The translations under genes were made by a program, and so were the position numbers. A DNA stretch of 64,000 nt from VRUE01 sp035605695 (GTDB lineage Bacteria > Actinomycetota > Thermoleophilia > Solirubrobacterales > 70-9): positions 3,628 through 67,627 of the forward strand of contig DATNGZ010000040.1 of NCBI GenBank assembly GCA_035605695.1, written 5' to 3'. The notes under the pieces were generated by a model. That model made no database searches. It had not been told where the DNA came from and was given only the letters and a program-made list of their open reading frames with translations. Shown piece after piece: positions 15,868 to 23,918 of this stretch (its first letter is position 1; every line of letters begins with the position of its first letter).

Positions 15868-17574
15868 ATGCCGCCAGTAGCACCGAGTGAGTTCCCGCCG
15901 CCGTTCGATCCGGCCGATGTAATCGGCCCGCCGACTGACGCCGAGGACGAGCGCATTGAGGTCGGCATCGCAATTGTCGGCGGCGGCCCCGCCGGGCTCG
16001 CCTGCGCCAACAAGATCATGCAGCTGCTCGAGAACGAGCCGGAGCTGACCGAGAAGCTCGGCGAAGTGCCGGTCGCCGTGATCGAGAAGGGCAAGGTCGC
16101 CGGCGCGCACCTGCTCTCCGGGGCGAATGTCAACCCATCGGCACTGACGGAGCTATTCCCGGATCTGGACCCCGCCGACTGGCCGCCGGTCTACCAAGAG
16201 GTGACCAAGGACGCGACCTACTTCCTCACCTCGAAGGCCGCGATTCCGCTCAAGCCGGCCCCGCCCAACTTCCGCAAGGAGGGCTACTACACGCTCTCGG
16301 TTTCGAAGCTGGGACGCTTCCTTGCCGAGAAGGCCGAGGAGGCGGGTGTATACATCCTCTCCGAGACCGCGGCGACGAAGCTGTTGGTCGAGGACCGCAT
16401 CGTCAAGGGCGTACGCTCGGGCGATCGCGGCCGCGGCAAGGACGGCGAGGAGCTCGGCAATTTCGAGCCCGGATCCGATGTGGTGGCCAAGGCGACGGTG
16501 CTCGCCGAGGGCACGATCGGCCACCTGACCTACGCCGCCTATGACTACTTCGACATGCACGGCTCCGATCCGCAGGCTTGGGAGCTCGGGGTGAAGGAGG
16601 TCTGGGAGGTGGCCAAGCCCCTCGACAAGGTGATCCACACGCTCGGTTGGCCGCTGCGTTGGAGTCCCCGCTACAAGGAGGCAGGCGGCAGCTTTATCTA
16701 CCCGATGGGGGAGGACAAGGTCGGGCTTGGACTTGTGGTCGGGCTCGACTACACGGATGCGACCTTCAGCGTTCACGACGCCCTGCAGATGTTCAAGACC
16801 CATCCCTTCATCAAGAAGATCCTCGAGGGCGGCAAGCGAGTTGGCTGGGGCGCTAAGACGATCCCATCGGGTGGCTACTGGGCGCTGCCGAAGCGCTTCT
16901 CGGTCCCGGGCATGCTCGTCGCCGGCGACGCCGCCGGCATGGTCAACATCGCCGAACTCGCGGGGGTTCATTACGCGATGCACGCGGGGATGTATGCCGC
17001 CGAAGCGATCGTCGACTCGCTGAAGAAGGACATCGACTCGGTCAACTTCGAGGCCTACGACGAGAAGGTCCGTAAGTCAGTTATAGAGAAAGATCTCTAC
17101 CGGTCCCGCAACATGAAGCAGCCGCTCTCCAAGGGCCTGATCTTCGGCGGCATGATGGGCTCGGCGATGGTCGCAACGAAAGGCGCCTTCCCCGGCGGTC
17201 ACTGGAAGGTCGAGGACAATGCCGAGCCCGCGATGCATCTCGGCAACGCGGCCGAGAAGTACCCCAAGCCCGACAACGAGCTCACCTTCGCCAAGCTCGA
17301 TTCCGTCTTCCTCTCCGGCAACGCGACCCGCGACGACGCCCCCAACCACGTCCGCATCCAGACCAAGGTGCCGCGCGAGATCGCCCAGACTTGGGTCTCA
17401 ATGTGCCCGGCGCAGGTCTACGAGATTCCCGATGACCAGCTCGAGAACGGCGCCACTGAGGTGGACGTCCACGTCACCGCCTCCAACTGCGTGCAGTGTG
17501 GGGCGATTACCGCCAAGGGTGGGCGCCTGACGCTGCCCGAGGGTGGCGACGGGCCGCTTTACCAAGAGACCTGA
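15868..17574 (+). CDS. Electron-transfer flavoprotein:quinone oxidoreductase (ETF-QO)
   Basis: A 568-residue membrane-associated flavoprotein that passes electrons from ETF to the quinone pool. Motifs: GIAIVGGGPAGLACANKI (FAD), HLLSGANVNPSAL, EGTIGHLTYAAYDYFDM, VAGDAAGMVNIAELAGVHYAM, and the C-terminal iron-sulfur region with CPAQVYEI and NCVQCGAITAKGG. Only three Cys are seen in the usual four-Cys cluster region: the 'KTC' after the CxxC is replaced by GAI. The ATG at 15868 is behind GGAGTAAGCG. It completes the EtfBA electron path next door. Confidence 0.92.
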   Translation: MPPVAPSEFPPPFDPADVIGPPTDAEDERIEVGIAIVGGGPAGLACANKIMQLLENEPELTEKLGEVPVAVIEKGKVAGAHLLSGANVNPSALTELFPDLDPADWPPVYQEVTKDATYFLTSKAAIPLKPAPPNFRKEGYYTLSVSKLGRFLAEKAEEAGVYILSETAATKLLVEDRIVKGVRSGDRGRGKDGEELGNFEPGSDVVAKATVLAEGTIGHLTYAAYDYFDMHGSDPQAWELGVKEVWEVAKPLDKVIHTLGWPLRWSPRYKEAGGSFIYPMGEDKVGLGLVVGLDYTDATFSVHDALQMFKTHPFIKKILEGGKRVGWGAKTIPSGGYWALPKRFSVPGMLVAGDAAGMVNIAELAGVHYAMHAGMYAAEAIVDSLKKDIDSVNFEAYDEKVRKSVIEKDLYRSRNMKQPLSKGLIFGGMMGSAMVATKGAFPGGHWKVEDNAEPAMHLGNAAEKYPKPDNELTFAKLDSVFLSGNATRDDAPNHVRIQTKVPREIAQTWVSMCPAQVYEIPDDQLENGATEVDVHVTASNCVQCGAITAKGGRLTLPEGGDGPLYQET

Positions 17575-17585
17575 GTGGGGTGGGG

Positions 17586-17666
17586 CGGCCGGTTCGGTCG
17601 CCCATCATCGGACGAGCGGCCGGAGGCCGCTCTTGAGTGTCCGCTGACGAGCGACCGAACCGGCCG
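17586..17666. repeat. Triple-nested hairpin after ETF-QO
   Basis: Outer arms CGGCCGGTTCGGTCG (17586-17600) and 17652-17666 pair perfectly over 15 bp; inside, CGGAC/GTCCG (17609-17613, 17639-17643) and GAGCGGCC/GGCCGCTC (17614-17621, 17625-17632) pair in turn. It begins 11 bases after the ETF-QO stop and lacks a T-run. Confidence 0.7.
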
Positions 17667-17727
17667 TCTCGAAGCGTTCCGCTGCTCCAGGTGAAGCTTC
17701 GTCACTGAGCTTGATTAGGGTCGGCTC

Positions 17728-18633
17728 GTGATTGCACTCGGGATCGTTGCGGCGGTTGGAGCTTCGTTGCTCTACAACGCCTCGATTGCGTTTCAGGCGT
17801 TGGAGGCACGGGAGGTGCCGGGGGAGCATTCGCTGCGGCCCTCACTGATTGGGAAGCTTGTTCGAAACCGGCGGTGGTTGGGGGCTACGGCGCTCGGGTT
17901 CCTCGGGTGGCCGCTGGAGATTGGGGCGTTGCTGCTGGCGCCGCTCACTGTCGTGCAGCCTTGCCTTGCCAGCGGACTGATTCTGTTGCTCTGGCTGGGG
18001 GTGAAGCGTTTGGGAGAGAGGCCCGGGCGGAGGGAGTTCTTGGCCGTGGGGGCGATCGTCGCCGGAGTCGCCGGGGTGGCGTTGACGGCGCCGGAGCGGA
18101 CGACGGATCACGCCGGCGCGGGAGCGATCGCCATCGCCCTGTGTCTCGTGGCGATACCGATCGCCGCTCCCTACGTTCTGCGCGGGCGCTTCCGACATTC
18201 ACCACACTCTGGGGTGGTCAAAGTCGGAAGCGTTGTCGGCACGCTGGCGGTGATCAGCGCCGGCTGCGGTTATGCCTGGACGGCGATCGCCAGCAAGTTG
18301 CTTACCGACGAGCTGGCGGCTGGGGCGTTGATCGTGGCCCTCGCCTGGCTCGCTACGGCCGTGGCCTCCGAGGGGCTGGCCTTGCTCAGTGAGATGAGCG
18401 CTCTGCAACAACGGCCCGCGACGCATGTGGCGCCGACAATGTTTGCCGTCCAAGTACTCATTCCGGTTCTCTTTGCGCCGCTGATCTTCGGCGAGTCGTG
18501 GGGATCTACACCGCTCGGGGGGGTCGCTCTGGTCGCCTCGATCGCTGTTGCGGTAGCCGGAACCGTGCTGTTGGCGGGCTCGCGCACGGTTGGCGCCGTG
18601 ATCGAAAGCGCTCATTCCGGCGATTCCAGCTGA
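17728..18633 (+). CDS. Multi-pass membrane protein, DMT/NIPA-like transporter
   Basis: A 301-residue very hydrophobic protein with about nine to ten predicted membrane segments. The arrangement (an N-terminal VAAVGASLLYNASIAFQALE helix, PLTVVQPCLASGLILLL, and VLIPVLFAPLIFGESWG near the end) resembles the DMT superfamily and NIPA-like magnesium transporters. It starts with GTG 17728 and appears to stand alone, with a hairpin on its 5' side. The transported substrate cannot be told from the sequence. Confidence 0.7.
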   Translation: MIALGIVAAVGASLLYNASIAFQALEAREVPGEHSLRPSLIGKLVRNRRWLGATALGFLGWPLEIGALLLAPLTVVQPCLASGLILLLWLGVKRLGERPGRREFLAVGAIVAGVAGVALTAPERTTDHAGAGAIAIALCLVAIPIAAPYVLRGRFRHSPHSGVVKVGSVVGTLAVISAGCGYAWTAIASKLLTDELAAGALIVALAWLATAVASEGLALLSEMSALQQRPATHVAPTMFAVQVLIPVLFAPLIFGESWGSTPLGGVALVASIAVAVAGTVLLAGSRTVGAVIESAHSGDSS

Positions 18634-18690
18634 ATTCCAGCCGGTTCGAGTCCGGTTTCGCTGCTAGCCTTGCGGCGCCTTCGCGGCTGT

Positions 18691-19782
18691 ATGCATCACT
18701 CGTCCCGCCAGGCATCTCCCAGCCACACTCACCAAGGAGCCACCGTAGGGTCCGCAGAGACATTCCGGCCCGACGCGACCAAGTTCGCGATCGGGTTCGA
18801 CCATCGCGACCGCAGCCGCTTGTTTGAGCTGTGGACCGATGTCCTCGATTCCGAGCAGTGGTCGGAGGGCCGGATGCTGGACGCCTTCGAGCAGCGCTGG
18901 GCGGAGTGGAACGGGCTGCCGAGCCTCGGGCTCTCCAGCTGGGCCGGCGGCGCCCTGGCGGCGCTCGAGTTCGCCGGCGTGCGCGGCGAGACCGTGCTCT
19001 GTCCGTCCAACACCTTCATGGCGACACCGCTGGCCGCGATCAACGCCGGCGCCGCGGTCGAGTTCGTCGACTGCAATCGCGACGACCTCTGCATGTCCTT
19101 CGAGGATTTCGAGGCGAAGGCCGAGCAGCACAAGCCGAAGGCCGCGATCCTCGTCCACATCGGTGGCCACGTCGCCTTCGAGGCCGAGCGCATCGCCGAG
19201 TACTGCCGTGCCAATGACATCTTCCTGCTCGAGGACTGTGCTCACGCTCATGGCGCCGAGTGGAACGAGCGCAGGCCGGGCGGTTTCGGCGATGCCGGCG
19301 TCTACTCGCTCTACGCAACCAAGACCGTCTCGACTGGCGAGGGCGGGGTGCTCGTCTCCGCCAACGACGAACTGATCGAGTTCGCCCGCAAGTTCCGCAA
19401 CTACGGCAAGTTCGAGCACGAGGTCGATGGGCTCAACTTCCGCATGAGCGAGTTCACCGCCGCCCTCGGCCTGGTCCAGGCCGACCGCATGGAGGAGATC
19501 GTCGCCTGGAAGAACGAGTACGCGCGCGAGCACCTCGACGCCCTGCACCCGGCGCGGCTTGAGCTGCCCGAAGGGATGACTTCCGGCTTCTACAAGTACC
19601 TCGTCTTCGACCCGATCGAGAAGTCCACAGGACGCGTCTACGAAGAACCTTGCCACCGCATCATGGGTCGCTCCGACGAGCTGCCCAATACCGACTGGGT
19701 GGCCGAGAACCACTGGTGCGTGCCGCTCTACTACCGACCCGAGAGCCGTAAGGCAGCGCTTACCCCCAAGGAGGGTTCATGA
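18691..19782 (+). CDS. DegT/DnrJ/EryC1/StrS-family sugar aminotransferase
   Basis: About 363 residues. A PLP enzyme that usually transaminates a nucleotide-linked keto-sugar. Motifs: AIGFDHRDRSRLFELW, CPSNTFMATPLAAINAGA, HIGGH, LLEDCAHAHGAEW, and the PLP Lys in SLYATKTVSTGEGGVLV; FRNYGKF and NFRMSEFTAALG are standard. The start is unsure: ATG 18691 is the nearest normal codon, but a perfect AAGGAG (18734-18739) precedes an in-frame GTA at 18745 just before the conserved region. It overlaps the next gene by 4 nt, forming a three-gene operon with the epimerase fusion and the deacetylase. Confidence 0.88.
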   Translation: MHHSSRQASPSHTHQGATVGSAETFRPDATKFAIGFDHRDRSRLFELWTDVLDSEQWSEGRMLDAFEQRWAEWNGLPSLGLSSWAGGALAALEFAGVRGETVLCPSNTFMATPLAAINAGAAVEFVDCNRDDLCMSFEDFEAKAEQHKPKAAILVHIGGHVAFEAERIAEYCRANDIFLLEDCAHAHGAEWNERRPGGFGDAGVYSLYATKTVSTGEGGVLVSANDELIEFARKFRNYGKFEHEVDGLNFRMSEFTAALGLVQADRMEEIVAWKNEYAREHLDALHPARLELPEGMTSGFYKYLVFDPIEKSTGRVYEEPCHRIMGRSDELPNTDWVAENHWCVPLYYRPESRKAALTPKEGS

Positions 19783-22109
19783 GAGTCCTGGTAACCGGCG
19801 GAGGTGGCTTCATCGGCTCCCACGTGGTCGACCGCCTGATCGACCGCGGCATCACTCCGCGGATCTTCGACCTCAGTGCTTCGCCGTACCACACGCCGCT
19901 GGAGGTCGAGACCTTCACCGGCTCGATCACCGATCCCGCCAACCTCGACTTGGCGATGCGCGACTGCGACGCCGTTATCCACCTTGCTGCCGTCGCCGAC
20001 GTCGGCCACGTGCTCGCCGACCCGGTCCTGGCCGAGGAGGTCAACACCCGTGGCACGCTGAACGTGCTCGAGGCGGCCGCCGGTGCCAAGGTCGGACGCG
20101 TCGTCTACGGCTCGACGACCTGGGTCTACAGCGACTGCATCGAGCAGGACGTCGACGAGGAAACGCCGATTCCGGCGCCGCGCCACATCTACACCGCGAC
20201 CAAGCTCGCCGGCGAGACTTATTGCGCGGGCTACGCCGAGCTCTACGACCTCGAGAGCACCGTTCTTCGCTTCGGCATCCCCTACGGCCCGCGCGCCCGC
20301 GCCGCCGGCGTCGTCGCCAAGTTCACCGACCTCGCCTTCGAAGGCAAGTCGCTGACGATCGCCGGCGACGGCAGCACGACCCGCAGCTTCATCTACGTCG
20401 AGGACCTCGCCGACGGGATCGTTGCCGCCCTGGCCCCCGAGGCCGCAGGCCGCACCTACAACCTCTCCGGCGACGAGGTCGTGACGATTCTCGAAATCGC
20501 CGAGCGGGTGCAGGAAAACACCGAAAACTGCGAGATAGTTCACACACCGCCGCGCCCCGGCGACTTCCCCGGCAAGGCGATCTCCAACGAGCGTGCGCTC
20601 TCCGAGCTTGGCTGGAAAGCCGAGACGAGCTTCCGCGAAGGCGTCAAGAAGTACGTCGAGTGGGTGCGCGGCACCGTCCGCCCGCCCGACCCGATTCCTG
20701 GCAAGAAGCCCTCTCTGAACGGCAACGACCACGCCGCCGGCGCCTTGCTCGCCGGTGCCGCCCGCGCCGAGGAGCGCCCGCCCAGGGTGTTGATCCTGAG
20801 CGCCGACATCGGCGAGGGCCACGACCTGCCGGCACGGATCATCAAAGCCGATCTCGAAGAGGAGGTTCCCGGGGTCGAGGTAGAGATCGCCAACGGGCTC
20901 GAGGCGATGGGGAAGCTCTCCGCCACGGTCCTGCGCAATGGCTCCAAGCTGACCTTCCGCTGGATGCCCTGGCTCTTCGACGTCCAGTACTGGCTGATCA
21001 CCAAGTTTGCCCCGGCCCGCTGGCTCTTTCACCACCTCGGTTACGTGTTCTCGGGCCGCGGCCTGCTCAAGGTCATCGAGGACTACGACCCCGACGCCGT
21101 GATCTCGACCTATCCGGGCGTCACCGCGGTCCTCGGGATGCTGCGCGAGAACCGGCGCCTGGATATTCCGGTGCAGTCGGCGATCACTGACCTGGCCGGG
21201 CTGCGCTACTGGGCCCACCCCGGAGTCGACCTGCACTACGTCACCCACCCGGAGTCGATCGAGGAGGTCGAGAGGCTGGTCGGTCCGGGGACGGTCGAGT
21301 GGGTGCGCCCGCCGATCTCGCGTGACTTCCTGATGCCGCGCACCCGCCGCGACGCCCGCGAGGCGCTCGGCGTCCCGGCTCACGCCCGGATCGTGCTTGT
21401 CTCCGGTGGTGGCTGGGGAATCGGCGACCTCGAGGGCGCGATCCGCTCGGCCCTATCCGAGGACGCCCTGGTCGTCTGCATCACCGGCCGTAACGACATC
21501 GCCCGCGAGAAGCTCGAGCGCAGCTTCGAGGGCAACGAGCAGGTCCGGATCCTCGGCTTCACCGAGCAGATGAGCGACTGGATGGCTGCCGCCGACGCGA
21601 TGATCCACGCCACCGCCGGCCTGACCGTGCTCGAGGCCCACATCCGCGGCTGCCCGGTCGTCTCCTACGGCTTCTCGGCCGGACACCTGCGGGCCAACAA
21701 CGCGGCCTTCGAACGCTTCGGCCTGGCTGAGGTGGCGGCGTCCAAACACGAGCTGGAGTCGGTCCTGCGCCACGTCACCCGCGAGCGCCGCTCGCCGGAC
21801 TCCTCTTTTGCCTCACTGCCCTCGCTTGCCTCGCGCGTGCTCGGTGTGCGCCCGCGGGTGCGCCCGCAGCCGGTCTGGCGCCTGCGCACGGAGCGCGTGG
21901 CGACGGCCGTCGCCCTCGCCCTGATCGCGGTGGTCATGCTGTTCACCGTGATCGATCGCGAAGCTCCCTACAAGGTGGTCGCCAAGCCGCTGGAGGGTCG
22001 CATTCACTTTGGCAAGGACAACGACGCCCAGGCACCCGCCGTCGAAAGCTCCCAGCCAGCGAAGCCGGCGCCCGCTGCCAATCAGGCAGCCGCGGGCGAC
22101 GGGAATTGA
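19779..22109 (+). CDS. Fusion of NAD-dependent sugar epimerase and MGDG-synthase-like glycosyltransferase
   Basis: A 776-residue protein with two enzymes in one chain. Residues 1-310 are an extended SDR epimerase/dehydratase: TGGGGFIGSH for NAD, the catalytic pair Y138/K142 in YTATKLAGE, and GDGSTTRSFIYVEDLADG. Residues 335-690 resemble monogalactosyldiacylglycerol synthase/GT28 enzymes: RVLILSADIGEGHDLPAR, AVISTYPGVTAVLGML, LVSGGGWGIGDLE and a nucleotide-sugar region HATAGLTVLEAHIRGCPVV. A membrane segment (about 705-725) and a Pro/Ala-rich tail follow. It probably makes a sugar donor and transfers it to a lipid at the inner face of the membrane. No frameshift or stop separates the halves. 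Confidence 0.85.
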   Translation: MRVLVTGGGGFIGSHVVDRLIDRGITPRIFDLSASPYHTPLEVETFTGSITDPANLDLAMRDCDAVIHLAAVADVGHVLADPVLAEEVNTRGTLNVLEAAAGAKVGRVVYGSTTWVYSDCIEQDVDEETPIPAPRHIYTATKLAGETYCAGYAELYDLESTVLRFGIPYGPRARAAGVVAKFTDLAFEGKSLTIAGDGSTTRSFIYVEDLADGIVAALAPEAAGRTYNLSGDEVVTILEIAERVQENTENCEIVHTPPRPGDFPGKAISNERALSELGWKAETSFREGVKKYVEWVRGTVRPPDPIPGKKPSLNGNDHAAGALLAGAARAEERPPRVLILSADIGEGHDLPARIIKADLEEEVPGVEVEIANGLEAMGKLSATVLRNGSKLTFRWMPWLFDVQYWLITKFAPARWLFHHLGYVFSGRGLLKVIEDYDPDAVISTYPGVTAVLGMLRENRRLDIPVQSAITDLAGLRYWAHPGVDLHYVTHPESIEEVERLVGPGTVEWVRPPISRDFLMPRTRRDAREALGVPAHARIVLVSGGGWGIGDLEGAIRSALSEDALVVCITGRNDIAREKLERSFEGNEQVRILGFTEQMSDWMAAADAMIHATAGLTVLEAHIRGCPVVSYGFSAGHLRANNAAFERFGLAEVAASKHELESVLRHVTRERRSPDSSFASLPSLASRVLGVRPRVRPQPVWRLRTERVATAVALALIAVVMLFTVIDREAPYKVVAKPLEGRIHFGKDNDAQAPAVESSQPAKPAPAANQAAAGDGN

Positions 22110-22807
22110 TCGGAAGGCTGCTCGGGGCCGGCGCCTCGGCTGCCGCTGTCCTACACGCCGGCCCGGCGCTGGCGCCGATCGTCCCGGGAATCGGCCCGGC
22201 GCTGGACATCGAGCTTCGCCAGGAAGGCGTCGACGGAGTCGCGCTGACCTTCGACGACGGCCCACACCCGCAGGGAACTCCCGCTGTGCTGGAGACCTTG
22301 CGAGAGGGGGGAGCCACGGCGACCTTCTTCCTCGCCGGCGAGCAGGTGCTGAGACGGCCCGCGCTGGCGGCCGAGATCGTCGCCGCCGGCCACCGGGCCG
22401 AGCTGCACTGCCATCGCCACCGCAACCTGCTGCGCCTCAGCGTGTCTGAGTTCCTCGATGACGCCGAGCGGGGCCGTGCCGCGATCGAGGAGGCGAGCGG
22501 GCAGGCGATCGTCGACTACAGACCGCCCTACGGCATCTTTAGCGGCTCGACCCTGCGCGCCGTGCGCCGCCGCGGCTGGCGGCCGGTGCTCTGGTCGCGC
22601 TGGGGGAAGGACTGGCGCCGGAGCGCGACTGCCGAATCGATCGCGCGTCGTGCAAGCTCCGGCATCCGGGCCGGCGACATCGTCCTCCTCCACGACGCCG
22701 ACTACTACAGCGCGCGCGGCTCCTGGGTGCGCACGGCGGCAGCGCTGCCGCTGATCCTCGCCGAGCTCGAAAGTCGCGGGCTGAAGACGACCTCGCTGCG
22801 CCGCTGA
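22106..22807 (+). CDS. Polysaccharide deacetylase (NodB/CE4)
   Basis: A 233-residue CE4 protein, TTG start overlapping the fusion gene stop (TTGA). The NodB core is clear: TFDDGPHPQGTP (catalytic Asp and metal Asp), HRAELHCHRHRN (metal His pair), YRPPYGIFS and the distal DIVLLHDADYY with a further His/Asp. An N-terminal hydrophobic stretch (residues 3-25) may export or anchor it. CE4 enzymes remove N-acetyl groups from amino sugars. Following an aminotransferase and a glycosyltransferase, it may trim an N-acylated sugar on the lipid made by this operon. Confidence 0.88.
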   Translation: MIGRLLGAGASAAAVLHAGPALAPIVPGIGPALDIELRQEGVDGVALTFDDGPHPQGTPAVLETLREGGATATFFLAGEQVLRRPALAAEIVAAGHRAELHCHRHRNLLRLSVSEFLDDAERGRAAIEEASGQAIVDYRPPYGIFSGSTLRAVRRRGWRPVLWSRWGKDWRRSATAESIARRASSGIRAGDIVLLHDADYYSARGSWVRTAAALPLILAELESRGLKTTSLRR

Positions 22808-22920
22808 GAGGGTGGCGCGATCGTCCAGTGCTCACAGCCGGCGAAGGCCTCGTCGAGGCGCTGCGCCATCGTGCTCCTGGGCCTGTCCTGGTCGAAGATT
22901 TCCTGAGCCATGGCTCTCCG

Positions 22921-22952
22921 TCCTGTAGGGGGCGTTGCGACAGGATGCCCCC
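22921..22952. other. Interleaved repeats able to form an H-type pseudoknot
   Basis: TCCTGT (22921-22926), GGGGGC (22928-22933), ACAGGA (22940-22945) and GCCCCC (22947-22952) occur in the order a-b-a'-b'. That order folds as a pseudoknot instead of a plain hairpin. It lies in the 204-bp gap between the deacetylase and alpha/beta hydrolase stops; no associated gene start is near. Confidence 0.3.
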
Positions 22953-22980
22953 CCGGTCAGACGAAAAAGCTGCAAGTAGC

Positions 22981-23008
22981 GAAAAAGAACGCGCAGCTTG
23001 CGCGTTCT
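22981..23008 (-). terminator. Rho-independent terminator of the alpha/beta hydrolase gene
   Basis: AGAACGCGCA (22986-22995) pairs perfectly with TGCGCGTTCT (22999-23008) around a 3-nt loop. On the minus strand the stem is followed by TTTTTC, a U-tract, and starts 3 bases after the hydrolase stop. It is the clearest intrinsic terminator in the window. Confidence 0.8.
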
Positions 23009-23011
23009 GAC

Positions 23012-23854
23012 TCAATTCGACTCGACGAATGATGCGATCTCGTCGGCCAACCGCTGCGGTTGATCGAGCGCGACGAAGGTGCTCGCGCCGGGGATCTCGA
23101 CGATGCGGGCGTTCGGCGTGGTGCTCTTGAGTCGTTCCGCGTAGGAGATCGGGAAGAGCTTGTCGCCGGGCGCCCAGGTCAGCAGGACGGGCAGGTCGGA
23201 GCTGCTCAGCTTCTCGGCTGCCTCCAGCGTGTAGCGCTTGTTCATCCCGACCGTGACCTTCTTGGTGTCGTGCTTGACGCCGCGGTCGTGCAGCGCCGGC
23301 GCCATCCAGGAGTCGATCAGCTCGTCCGGGATCTTGGTCTTGGCGAAGGGCTTGAAGGCGCCGCGCGCGAGAGCGCGGATCCGGAACGGTGCCGAGAGGG
23401 CCGTCATCCCGCCCGGCAGCTTGGCCAGCGGCGGCATCGCCTTGAAGATCCCCGGGGGGAAGTTCTCGTGGGTGTCGCAGTTGGTCAGCACCAGGCGGCC
23501 GATCCGCTGCCGGTGGCGGGTGACGAGGACCTGCGACATCGCCCCGCCGGAGTCGTTGCCGACGATCGTCACGTCATCCAACTCCAGCGCCCCGAGGAAG
23601 CTGTCGATCAAAGCGGCAATGCCGGGAGGGGTGAGGTCTGCATTCGGGTTCATCGCCGCCTGGTGAGCGCCGAGAGGCCAGTCGGGTGCGATGCAGCGGC
23701 AGCGGTCGGAGAGCCGGTCGACGACGCCGTCCCAAAGGCGGCCGTCGACGAGGAAGCCGTGGACGAAGACGACCGGCTTGCCCTCGCCGGCTTCGCGGTA
23801 GCGAATGCGGCCCGCGGGAAGCTCGATCTCATGGCGTTGGTCTGACTGGTTCAT
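23012..23854 (-). CDS. Alpha/beta-fold hydrolase
   Basis: A 280-residue protein from ATG 23854, which has GAGGAGG 5 nt upstream. Motifs: VVFVHGFLVDGRLWDGVV (oxyanion region), nucleophile position in VGNDSGGAMSQ, and DLPVLLTWAPGDKLFP before the late catalytic acid/His part. The nucleophile elbow reads G-N-D-S-G-G, so Asp is at the usual nucleophile position, as in haloalkane dehalogenases and epoxide hydrolases. It is divergent from a TetR gene with a palindromic operator between, suggesting substrate-induced control. The substrate is unknown. Confidence 0.87.
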   Translation of the reverse strand: MNQSDQRHEIELPAGRIRYREAGEGKPVVFVHGFLVDGRLWDGVVDRLSDRCRCIAPDWPLGAHQAAMNPNADLTPPGIAALIDSFLGALELDDVTIVGNDSGGAMSQVLVTRHRQRIGRLVLTNCDTHENFPPGIFKAMPPLAKLPGGMTALSAPFRIRALARGAFKPFAKTKIPDELIDSWMAPALHDRGVKHDTKKVTVGMNKRYTLEAAEKLSSSDLPVLLTWAPGDKLFPISYAERLKSTTPNARIVEIPGASTFVALDQPQRLADEIASFVESN

Positions 23855-23903
23855 TACGTCCTCCTCGAAAAGCTTGTTTCTGGCCGACGGAACGCGTAAG
23901 GTA

Positions 23904-23918
23904 CATACAGACAGTATG
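23904..23918. promoter_or_regulatory. TetR operator overlapping the tetR start codon
   Basis: CATAC-AGACA-GTATG is a perfect 5-bp-arm inverted repeat within a longer imperfect one (ACATACAGACAGTATGAATGT). Its right arm contains the ATG of the TetR gene. It lies in the 61-bp gap to the divergent hydrolase, so one bound dimer could repress both genes. Confidence 0.6.

Noticed and set aside
14370..16133. 587-codon antisense frame across etfB, etfA and ETF-QO
   Set aside because: Crosses three well-supported genes and shows no recognisable domain.
18640..18656. CCGGTTCGAGTCCGG looks like the T-arm of a tRNA
   Set aside because: No matching acceptor, D-arm or anticodon stem is found in the 75 bases upstream, and no CCA-type end follows. 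At most a remnant; not called as a tRNA or attachment site.
22705..22911. Minus-strand 68-codon frame beside the deacetylase gene
   Set aside because: Overlaps the CE4 gene end, has no domain and no supported ribosome site. The sequence could hold a gene remnant but nothing shows it.
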